From: Branchiostoma lanceolatum
Lineage: Eukaryota; Chordata; Leptocardii; Amphioxiformes; Branchiostomatidae
DNA: 64,000 nucleotides
Direction: 5' to 3'
Assembly: GCF_035083965.1 (NCBI RefSeq)
Contig: NC_089722.1
Span: forward strand, 22,127,142 to 22,191,141
Within the stretch, counting starts at the first letter, position 1, and the number at the start of each line of letters is the position of its first letter. Shown here in pieces: positions 22,203-31,993 of the stretch. Made by a program: the position numbers and the translations under genes. The notes below the pieces were generated by a model. That model worked only from the letters and a program-made list of their open reading frames with translations. It did no database searches and was not told the origin of the DNA.

Positions 22203-22406
22203 ATGCTTGGGTCACATTTCCCAGCCGGGACCCGGCCGGGCTGTTTGCGGAAACGAAAAATTAAAATGTATATCAATAAATATGCACAAGCTATGCTCTT
22301 GAATAATTTTTGGTACGTTTTGTGTTTTTTGTTGTCTTTTATATCATACCTTTTGTTCCCAAACACTGCCCGGCCGGGCCCCGGATTGAAAATGTGACCC
22401 AAGCAT
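22203..22406. mobile_element. 204-bp GC-tipped MITE
   Basis: Arms of about 45 bases start ATGCTTGGGTCACATTT and carry CCCGGCCGGGC; they pair in inverted order around an AT-rich centre. Confidence 0.85.
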
Positions 22407-23572
22407 GATAGGGAGTATGATTTGCTAGGGGCTACGAAAGGGGTTGACCGGCCACGTTTCGGGATGTCACTTTACCGCGGACTGACTCTGCTGGCCAATT
22501 ATGCCCCTTTTTTGCCAAATTCTACGATCTGTACCCCGTAGGAAGGCCTGGTGGAGGCTTGTCTTTTCCGACCCTCACGGAATAAAAACCTAAATATGAG
22601 CAGTCCCATTCATGAATATGGACAGATTACACACGCCCAATGAGAGGTGAGTGAACTTCCCGAGGTTATAACCTCCTTAGTGAACCCGCTTTACATGAGC
22701 AGCATACATATGTTCATGAGCTTTAGATTAGTCTCAGCGGTATCCATATGACAAGGCTATATTACACAACCCAGCAGAATGAAAACAATGGCTGTCAACA
22801 TGCTGGGAGCTTAAGGTATGTCTGGTTGTTTTACCACCATTTCTTCTACATGGAGGAACACTGCGTATTTGTAACGTTACGTCTTTTTAGACTTGTCAAT
22901 TTCTCTTTTTACTTCCTCGCGCGACGCTATTGGGTGGCATACGCAGAGAAACACTTGCCTGTTGATTACATTCGCCAAGAAGGTTGTTTTTTCCATGCCG
23001 TTTTTGGCAACGCCTTTGGGGCGAGCCTAATGGTATAGTATTGTCGGGTTTGTGGGTGGATTGATTTTTCTGATATTGAGTATGTGTGACTGGGTGTCGA
23101 CAAGATGAAGAACAAGTTTATGGGTTCCTAGTTCATTTGTATCGTGTGTTTTTTTCAACGTGAAAATAGTTGGACAGAGTCGTTTGGAAAAGTAGCTAGC
23201 GTATTGCTGAATAATCCTTAAGCATGCATTTACCAAAACTATATTCCACTTGTATTTAGAGATAACAACTCACCAAATACTAGCTGAAGTATAAAGACAC
23301 TAACCTTTATTACAGTTGATATTCTCCCTTTCCCTTTATGTATTGTCATGTATGTTATTTTCGTCCCCATCTCTAATGTATAACAACGCTGTGTGCTGTG
23401 TTCTTGTTTTTTTGCTTGAAGTCAGCCACTGGACATATTGATAGCAATAAACATGTGTAGAACTTGTGTAGCTTACTTTGAAACTTATTTTCAGGATGTG
23501 CGATTCTAGGGTAAAGAGCGTATGAGATTTGTTTATAGTTATGGAATTGTTTTCCGCTGCTTAGAAGCAGAA
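22407..23572. other. Intergenic, upstream of the EGF-lectin receptor
   Basis: A short palindrome AGGTTATAACCT lies at 22663-22674. An acceptor-like sequence (tttccgctgcttag) ends at 23564, 8 bases before the receptor start codon, so a 5' untranslated exon probably lies in this region. I cannot place it. Confidence 0.4.
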
Positions 23573-26500
23573 ATGGAAGACGATGAAGAACACGTGTATG
23601 AGGATGTGGACGGTGTGAACACAAAGCGACCTCGGAGGCATCTGTACGAAAATGATGGTGTGAACGTCCCGAGGGACATAAAGCTACCTCCGGGGTACGC
23701 GTACGAAAATGCCGAGGATGTGAACGTCCCGAGGGACACAAATCGTCCTCCGAAGCACGCGTACGACAATCCCCACGATGTGAACGTGCCGAGGGACACA
23801 AAGCGACCCCCGAGGCACGAGTACGATGAGGTGGCCCGTGACCCGACTGGGTTACCTCGGTCTGTGCCTGAGGGATATCTACGTCACCTTCTCCACACGG
23901 CAGACGTGGTGTGGGCGGGGTTCACCGGCCCAGGGGAGCAGTACACCGACACGTCCTACACAGCAAACGATGCTAAACAACGCGAGGAGCAAGAGGAACG
24001 GCGCTTTGGCTACAAAGCTAGAGGTACGTCCAGTTACTACAGGGTTAATGACCCGCTTCCCTTTGGTGTATACGGTGTAATAACGCATGGCTGGTTCCTA
24101 TAACCACCAAAATAACCCACCGATTCGGCGAAGCGAGCGAGGTGATTTACAACATTGTAATAGGAACAGAATATGCCTTATGACACAGTATAGAACAAGG
24201 GAAGCAAGCCATTTAGCAAAATTATCATTTAGCGACTGTCGTATATCAAAGTGAAAAATGAGTGAAAAAAAGTCCCGTATAACATATAACTCTTTTAATC
24301 TTACACACATTGAAGCATTTGTTAAGTCGTTGGTGAAGTTGAAGGTACCAGGTCTACTTCTAGTACACTTGACCGCCATATTGGATTTAAGCGGAAAAAT
24401 CTATACGTGGTCAATATGGACTAACAATGATGGTGGTTATGGCAAAGTGGAGACTTCTCATTGGTCCACATCATTTGGCTATATGGTAATAGTATTTCAA
24501 ACATATCTTACCTGCTCTAGAGCTACATGTAAGCATTGCTATTATGTTGAAAAAGATATTACCTTTTGTTATATGTCTTATATGTACACACGCACGATAT
24601 TCAACGAACGTTCGGGAAATGCGTTATAGTAAATATGTCAAAATGGATTATACATAACGTCTACGTGCGAGCCCAACAAAGGGCGTCTGCAATGTATATG
24701 GTTTACGCAATACCTACCGACCAATGAATGCTGATAGCAAAGAACATACAATGGAGATAATGAATATTTATAATCGCACTTGTAAATACGTCTATTGCAA
24801 TTCTTTGTCAACACAGCAAAATGCGGTTGGTTGACTGAAACAGAAATGTCATTCTCTCAATAACAGTGGGTTCAAAGTACAAAGCATCTTTGAAAATCTT
24901 TATTGCATTCCTTTGTCGTTATATAACGTTAGAAGTCATTCCTCTAAATTTATACATGCGGTTTTTCCAAGTCTGATATTATTGCTTTGTTGGTAGTTTG
25001 ACATTTAAGAGAGAAGCTGATAAGCGAGATTATCTGGGGCCATTCAAACAAAATGAAAGTGTTGTTGGCTGTTCTTGTAATTCATTGTCGGTTGTCTAAG
25101 AAGAGAGATAGTACCACACGATTGGAACTTCTTAAGCAACGTGTAAATGCTGTATCTTAAGCCCCTGTCACACAATCGGGACCTTCTCACGTACGACTTT
25201 GCTCCCGACCACTCCCCAACCAAGGTCGGCCCTGTGTTGGGAGTAGCCTGGAATCCCTCCTATTCAAGCTCCAATTCGCTCCTCTGATCGCATCCAAGCA
25301 GAATAAGACTTTCCCGACTTTGATTTTTTTTTTTCAAATATATGATTGGCTGACGCAGACAATTTTCAATTCTAGCAGCCTTGACGACCAACTCCCAACC
25401 ACAAACGACCTTGCTCACGACTAACTCCCAACCATGGTCTGGAGAAGGTCGGGAGGCCTGATCGGCTATGTGTGACAGGAGCTTAACGTGTTTACCTTAT
25501 CTGTATACCTCAGAGCGAGCCAGCGAAGTGTGGGGTTGGTGGAATTCTAACAAATCTCATTGGATCGCGCTGGGCTGTGGGCTCCTGGTCCTAGCGTCAG
25601 TTGTCACCGGTGCAGTCCTGACCATTGGCCTCGTAGCTGGAAGCAAGGTGGGCCAATCATTGAACGTCAAAACCGAGGTATTGAAATCAGTTTGTTGTTT
25701 GTATATCTTGGTGTGCATCCGCAGCTATATGAAAGGTGGTGTAATAGGATACGTAAGAATGGTTCGGCGAGGGTGCAATGATGTTGTCTTTGAGAGCCAG
25801 GAAGTGATTATACGCGCAAGTGGAGCACGTTTTGGACTAGCCTGGCGAATCGCGCTCCTAGTGGCCAGTCGGTCCTGTAACCCTCATCCCCTTGGGTGGG
25901 GGTCAGTAACCTCCAGCCGAGAGCTTGTGTAAGTACAGGCTAGTTTTGGACGACTCGTTGCGCACGCACACAACAGTGTCAGGCCATACCCACGTATGCT
26001 TCGGTCCCAATTGGAAAAAGGGGCCCCGCAGGGTAGTTCACGGGCTGTTGTGTTGCACTTTCGACTGTGACCCCTACGTGGCCCCGTGGGGCCCCCTGTG
26101 GCTGCCGAGCTATTTTGGGGCAATGAAATAATGAAGTTAAATTATTTCAACCCAGCCTTAAAATCAGCGCGGGACCCGGTAACAAATAGACGCCGTGAGG
26201 TAATCGTGCGAGCACCGGGAGGAACCCCCCCCCCCTCCTCGTACACGGCAGTCCACCGGGACAAATTTGAGGCTTCGGGGCCCAGCTGGGACTACACCCC
26301 CGACGGGCACCGGCGCAATTCAGACCGTATACGTAGCATAAGAACTTGTCACGTCGATGTTCAGCCTATTGGATCAGGATCTTGTCATTTTATATATTAT
26401 GTTGTAGTGTAGTTGTGTTTAGGCTTGATGAAGTGTGGAAGGAGTTCATTCTGTAAAGAAAGTTTCAAGTCAAAATTAGTCTAGTAGGATTATGAATAAC

Positions 26501-29500
26501 ATTAGTATCAGGGTGGTTTGATAACAATGTAAAAGTCTGTTCACTCTTTTGTATGCGTACAAAGGCAGACATTATGCATCCTACCAGCAATCAAAACAGC
26601 GCGGAGACCGAAACAAGGACTACAACGCCAGGTCCTCCATGGTTGACGACATTCTACTCGTACATGGAAAACAGCTCCGACTTCGACAACTGGATTTCGC
26701 TATCTGCACCAACGGGACCGAGCTCCACTGTGAACACCGAGATCTTGCCAATAACCGTCACATCTTTGCCTACTACTGCTACGGGTGAGCAACGTACATA
26801 ATACAACCGCTGTATGACGTACACTTCATGTTTCTGTGTTTCTTCTTTTTTTTTAATTTCTAAAAGTACTCAATTTTGGTTGCTTGCTGTACTAGGCTGA
26901 ATGAAGAATTTGTTCTATGAAAAAATGTAGTATTTATTTCAACTCCACACAGAGCTAAACGAGTGCGCCAGTGAACCATGTCAGTATGGACAATGTGTGA
27001 CCAAAGATGGCGGATACAAATGTACCTGCTCACCTGGATGGACTGGACAGAACTGTCAGCAAGGTGAGTTCTTTATCTTTATATAGTGTGAATAATGAAG
27101 TACATGTAGCATGTTTTGTTTTTCTAGTTCAAGGAAGAAGCCTATCTTTTTTATTACTTTTCACATTGCTTTGTTTCTATATACATGCTTTATATATTTC
27201 TTACACATTTTGAGAATTAGTTTAAATCAAATACGTATTTTTCTTTCTTTATCACACAGACATAAATGAGTGTACTAGCAAACCATGTCAACATGGACGC
27301 TGTGTGAACAAAGATGGCGGATACAAATGTATCTGCTCACCTGGATGGACTGGACAGAACTGTCAGCAAGGTGAAGTCTATTGTAGTGGTCACATTGTTG
27401 TTAGAAACTATGATGGTTTCCTGTGTGGGATATCACTTTTGTTTTCAGCTGTTCTTTTGCCTGATATAACTCAACTTCTTTCACTGAATAGTTTACGAAG
27501 TCTTTCACAATTGAAACTTGGAGTAAATTAGTTAATATATTAATAACGTCTAAGGCGCATTCATAAAAAATCGTTGATCATATTTTTTTCAATTTCACAG
27601 ACATAAATGAGTGTGCCAGTGAACCATGTCAGTATGGACGCTGTTTGAACAAAGATGGCGGATACAAATGTGCCTGCTCACCTGGATGGACTGGACAGAA
27701 CTGTCAGCAAGGTGAGTTCTCTGTAATTAGGGAGATAATGAAGCATTGTGTTTTGTTTTTCTAGTAAAAGAAATAAAGCCTTCCCTATTTTCTTCCCTTT
27801 TCACATTCCTTTGTATCTACCCTCATTTTCTCATTTTTGAGAGAATTTCATTCAAATACGTGTTGTTTTTTCTCTATCACACAGGCATAGATGAGTGCAC
27901 TTACAAACCGTGTCAAAACGGACGCTGTGTTAACATAGATGGCGGCTGCAAATGTACCTGCTTTCCCGGATGGACTGGACAAAATTGTCAGCAAGGTGAG
28001 GTCTATGGTGTAGCCACAGCCAGAAAAGTGTTCCTTTTTCTAATTTTATGTGTATGACATTAATTTGTCTATTAGTAAGCTACATCATTTGATTCCATTG
28101 CCTTTATCATTTCTTCATTCATACAGACATCGATGAGTGTGCCGTGATACCATGCCAACATGGACGCTGTGTGAACAAAGATGGCGGATACAAATGTATC
28201 TGCTCACCTGGATGGACTGGACAGAACTGTCAGCAAGGTGAGGTGTTCTTGTGTAACGGTTGTTAAAGAGAGTAAAGTGTTCTGTTTCTTTAACTAAAAA
28301 GAATAATGTTATATATGAATATATCTAATCTAAATTAGTTTCATAACTAACTAGTTTCATTACCTACAGCGTATTGTTTCTTTCAATCACACAAACAGAC
28401 GTTAACGAGTGTGTTAGTCATCGGCCATGCCAACATGGACGCTGTGGGAACAAAGATGGCGGATACAAATGTACCTGTTACCACGGATGGACTGGACAGA
28501 ACTGTCAGCAAGGTGAATTCCTATGGTGTATGTTACATACACTGAGCGTACAATGTTTTGTACTCTCTTCCAATGTTGCTGGCTTTCTGTGGTACCTTTT
28601 CCAAATCTTCTGCGCAAATTGTCCTTTTCTAGAATTGAATTGGAACTTTGTAGGAATGCTTTTGTTTGGATAACATGGACAAAAAGTATCATATCTTTCC
28701 ACACAGACATAGATCAGAGTTTGGAGAATCGCTTTTGTCAGATGGGGTGGACCCAACATAACAACCGCTGCTACCAGCTGAGTGCAGAGTCGGTCGACTG
28801 GTCCACAGCGGACAGGCGGTGTAAAGAAGCAGGTGCAAATCTTGCTTCTGTTGAAAACGATGCGGAAAACAAGGTCATAAAAGAGATCATTTCTACGGGT
28901 AGGCATTGAACAACTCTATCCTCTCACTGATGATATAATTCTTTAAGATTGTATAACTTCAGATCAGTGTTGATTTTGTTTTAGGGGATTTGGTCCGATT
29001 TTTCATGTCGGTTGTGCCACCATTTCGTTTCATTTCGTTTCATTTCGTTTCGTTCCATTTCTCATTTTCTGTACACCGCACCTGTGTAGCGTTTTCAATT
29101 GCCTTTCTTGTTAAGATTGTAACATATAACGTGAATCTCTCGTGTGTGTTTTTTTTATTCAAGCTGCAAATGTAAAAGCGCCCCCTAGACTTCAATAATC
29201 CTAGTGCAGACCTAGGTAGCATTGCTAACGCTGCATGACTGACTGATAACTGATTACAACTTGACGTTTGCCTTTCGCTGCAGCCCGCGCATGGCTTCCA
29301 GTCGTCTGGCTTGGACTTAAGGACATTAAGAAATCGACTTGGACGGATGGATCGCAAGTTTCCTACACCAACTGGGCCCCACATGAGCCGGACAGCATCA
29401 GAACAAGGAGGCCGGCCTTTTGGTTCAGAGCCCTAGTTGGAGCCCTGAGAGGCCCAAAACATCCAGACAACTGTGTCGCAATCTACTATAAAGTGAGTGC

Positions 29501-30980
29501 TTCTGTCTGTCTTCTTCGTTTTTCTGATTGGCGAAGAATGCATTACAGTTTGCTTCGAATAGGCGTTATGCTGAGTGTTTTCCGGCATTATTCTTTCATC
29601 AGATGCCACTAACGTGTTTCAACTACCTCTAATATAAGTGAGAAGTACCAAAGCCCCTATATGACTTTGGAAAAAATTCATCTTACCAGAGTGCTTTGTA
29701 ATCATTATCCTTTCTCGTAATGTGGGAGAAACATGAGAGTATTTTTTCAAAGAAGACGACGTTGAATTGAGATATCTGTGATGGCAGTTAGTCTGGCTTC
29801 TATTTGATTCTGTAAGTTATCAATATTAGAGTAGGGTAGAATTTTCGATCAGGTAGGAAGTTTAGACCGCTATTCATCAAGATCCAGACCTGAAATGGTA
29901 GTCTTCCGAGAGAAACGAATTACAAAATCTATGGTAACGTTAAGCCTAGGTTACACATAGCCGAACATGGCTCCCGAACGCTAGCCGACTCAGGTCGGCG
30001 GTAGTTCGGGAGCATTCTGACCAGTTTTTGGGCCACGCCTATCTTTGGCGCCGAACATGCGCCGAAGATGCGCCGATCTTCTCCTAACCAGTACACGAAT
30101 TACTCCCGAATGGGCCCCGAATGCTTTCTAGCTTACTCCCAACCATCCCGACCTCTAGCCGCAGACTGCCGAATCTCTCCTGACTAAACCCCGACCGATT
30201 GCAGACCCTCTCACGAATTCAAATGGACATATTCAGCGACTTTCAAAAGAGGGGTCATTTTCGGTTTTAACTAAAATAATCCATTCTGTTATGTTGTTAA
30301 CATCACCGAGAGATCGAATTCGGATCATGGCTAGCTTTAATACTGCTTTTAGTGTTCTTCTTTGTTTTTGGTCGTGTGAAGGTCGGGGGTGATTCGCCCA
30401 CGTTCCGATAGTAGTCACTTGGTTGAGAATTAGTTAGCAGAGTTTTGTCTACGGCCTTGGGGTGAGTTATGGGTAGGTTGGAAACTGGTTGGGAGTAATT
30501 CAGTAGTGTTTCTGGCGTGGTTAAGGTTCTAATTTTACTACTGACTCAATCCCGAATACCAGCCGAGCACTAGCCGACCGCGCCGAACACCAGCCGAACA
30601 CCAGCCGACCCATTTCAGACCCTCCGTCCAGAGCCGAATGTTTTGAAATTTTCAAAACATTCGGCTGGCGCAGCCGAACACCAGCCGACTCAGCCGAACG
30701 CCAGCCGACTCGGCCGAACGCCAACCGAGTTAGCTCCCGAATCACTCCCGAATCACTCCAACCATGGTCGGGGGAGAGTCGGGAGGCCATGTTCGGCTAT
30801 GTGTAACCTAGGCTTTAACAAGAAAGTGACGGTAATATATTACTACTAACTTTTTTGGTGCATCTAATCTTTCAACAGGACGCCACACATCATGATTTCG
30901 GATTGAGGAAAAGAGGACAGTGGAAGGATGACTTTTGCAACCGGCATTACCTCTACCTTTGCAAGAGTTCCCAATGGTAA
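23573..30980 (+). CDS. Type II receptor: Tyr-repeat tail, TM, six EGF modules, C-type lectin domain
   Basis: Exons: 23573-24023, 25514-25677, 26565-26784, EGF exons 26953-27063, 27260-27370, 27601-27711, 27885-27995, 28127-28237, 28399-28512, and lectin exons 28707-28898, 29284-29492, 30879-30980. All phases agree (phase 1 around every EGF exon), giving 668 residues. There is no signal peptide. Residues 1-165 are cytoplasmic, with four 20-residue repeats led by YEDV, YEND, YENA and YDNP, then YDEV. The membrane helix is about 168-192 and a Ser/Thr/Pro stalk about 205-278. EGF modules follow the calcium-binding D-I-N/D-E-C pattern; module 4 has Gly for the first Asp and an extra Cys. The lectin domain has WLGL, WTDG, CVAIY and WKDDFC, but the EPN/QPD position reads EPD, and a basic insert of about 20 residues follows it. 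AATAAA is at 31088. It is probably a cell-surface glycan or ligand receptor. Confidence 0.85.
23597..23821 (+). repeat. Coding 20-residue tandem repeat with Y-x-N motifs
   Basis: Units start at 23597 (48 bases), 23645 (57), 23702 (60) and 23762 (60). Each begins with a Tyr codon followed by Glu/Asp-x, then [12 protein letters not shown] or a variant. YEND, YENA and YDNP have the pTyr-x-Asn form bound by GRB2-type SH2 domains. Confidence 0.85.
24024..25160. other. First intron of the EGF-lectin receptor, left part
   Basis: Begins with a good donor (gag|gtacgt). I see no further exon. Confidence 0.5.
25161..25482. mobile_element. 322-bp TTAA-flanked inverted-repeat element
   Basis: Flanked by TTAA at 25157-25160 and 25483-25486. 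The ends GCCCCTGTCACACA and, inverted, GCTCCTGTCACACA pair. The interior carries CTCCCGACC/GGTCGGGA blocks also seen in the element at 29944. TTAA target sites suggest piggyBac-type mobilisation; that is inference. It lies in the first intron of the receptor gene. Confidence 0.8.
25678..26564. other. Second intron of the EGF-lectin receptor
   Basis: GC-rich patches around 25850-26300 contain runs such as GGGGCCCC, but I can define no repeat ends and no exon. Confidence 0.4.
26953..27995 (+). repeat. Two-exon block duplication of EGF modules
   Basis: The block 26953-27370 (EGF1, intron, EGF2) matches 27601-27995 (EGF3, intron, EGF4). Exons 1 and 3 share SEPCQYG, exons 2 and 4 share Lys-Pro-Cys-Gln. 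The two introns between them align along their length (GTGAGTTCT, ATAATGAAG, TTTTGTTTTTCTAG, CAAATACGT, ATCACACAG). The introns outside the block do not align so well. Confidence 0.75.
29493..29943. other. Last receptor intron, left part
   Basis: Starts with a consensus donor (aaa|gtgagt). Nothing else is recognised before the TTAA element. Confidence 0.45.
29944..30814. mobile_element. 871-bp TTAA-flanked inverted-repeat element
   Basis: TTAA flanks at 29940-29943 and 30815-30818. The ends GCCTAGGTTACACATAGCCG and, inverted, AGCCTAGGTTACACATAGCC pair over about 30 bases. The interior is packed with AGCCGAACACCAGCCGAC-like tandem motifs near the right end. It is related to the 322-bp element at 25161 and lies in the last receptor intron. 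Confidence 0.85.
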
Positions 30981-31130
30981 TAATCCGATCCCAGTTGGAT
31001 ATTAAGAAACCCACGACCTTACACTGTAGAAAAAAAATGGAAGACGCCTGGTTGGATCAGTAGTAAATGCAATTCAATCAAGTCTTAAATAAATGTACAA
31101 AAGACAATTATACAACTGTCAACATCTAGT

Positions 31131-31403
31131 GCAGTGGCCGAGTGGGTAGAGTGTTCGCCTTGCATACGGTAGGTCGCGAGTTCGAACCCCGGTCGGGTCA
31201 TACCAAAGACTCTAAAAATGGTACATACTGCTTTCTCTGCTTAGCGCTCAGCATTTGGGAAAGAGTATGGCAGTTAAACACACACCACTACCAGTGGACT
31301 AGCCCCCTGCTGTAGTGACTTGCACAAAGTTGTGTATGGCTGTGGAACCGGAGATGGGCGCCGCCTGATGCACCCTCGGTGCGGGAAGGACTCTAACTTT
31401 TAA
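31131..31403 (+). mobile_element. tRNA-derived SINE with 11-bp target-site duplication
   Basis: The head is tRNA-like: box A TGGCCGAGTGG at about 31135 and box B GAGTTCGAACCCC at about 31178, with a CTTGCAT anticodon-like loop. A body of about 200 bases ends near TCTAACTTTTAA. Perfect direct repeats CAACATCTAGT flank it, at 31120-31130 and 31404-31414. It could be mistaken for a tRNA gene, but the acceptor stem does not close well and the target-site duplication covers a longer element. Confidence 0.85.
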
Positions 31404-31414
31404 CAACATCTAGT

Positions 31415-31993
31415 CTTGGCGATGCAACAGCCGTGATCTTTGAAGTAGGGGTCTTCCTTATTGCATCAATAGACCATATCATTGCCGAACACTTAAGAAA
31501 GGAAAATAGGAATTAAACTTGTAGTACAGTAGGGTCTTGTGCAGAATGCTTACCACTCTTTTTTGGTGCAGAAAGTATTGATGATGTCCATTCAAACTGG
31601 AAATTTAACAGCAATGTTATATTCTATGTTTTGTGTAATGGACAGTTTTTCAAGAGTGTGTAGTAATGAAGTTGATTGGCATTCATATTTGTTCCTTATT
31701 TTATATAAATGGACTTACTGTTAATCATATTTAAATTTGAAGTAGTAGCAGTGTTGATCCTATGATATCAACATTTAAGTGCCAGACAATTGTAAGTATT
31801 GAAATGACCGTTGCAAATAGGTTTTCTTGGGAATACGATGTATGAGTCAGGATTGTATATCACAATTGGAAATGTGCTTGGAGTATGTAAGTGGATGCAT
31901 TGTTGACTCTGAATGTTGAGTAATCGTCTAAAGATGCAAAGGGAAAGTGTCCACATATATCCTTAAGTTACCCATTACGTACAAGATGTGAAG
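31415..31993. other. Intergenic, nothing recognised
   Basis: AT-rich, with no supported feature. Confidence 0.45.

Noticed and set aside
30521-30849. Open frames with Arg-Leu-Ala-Ser-type repeats on both strands
   Set aside because: They arise from the CCGAAC/AGCCGAC repeats inside the TTAA-flanked element.
31131-31205. tRNA-Ala(TGC)-like gene
   Set aside because: The tRNA-like part is the head of a longer element bracketed by an 11-bp duplication; the acceptor stem pairs poorly.
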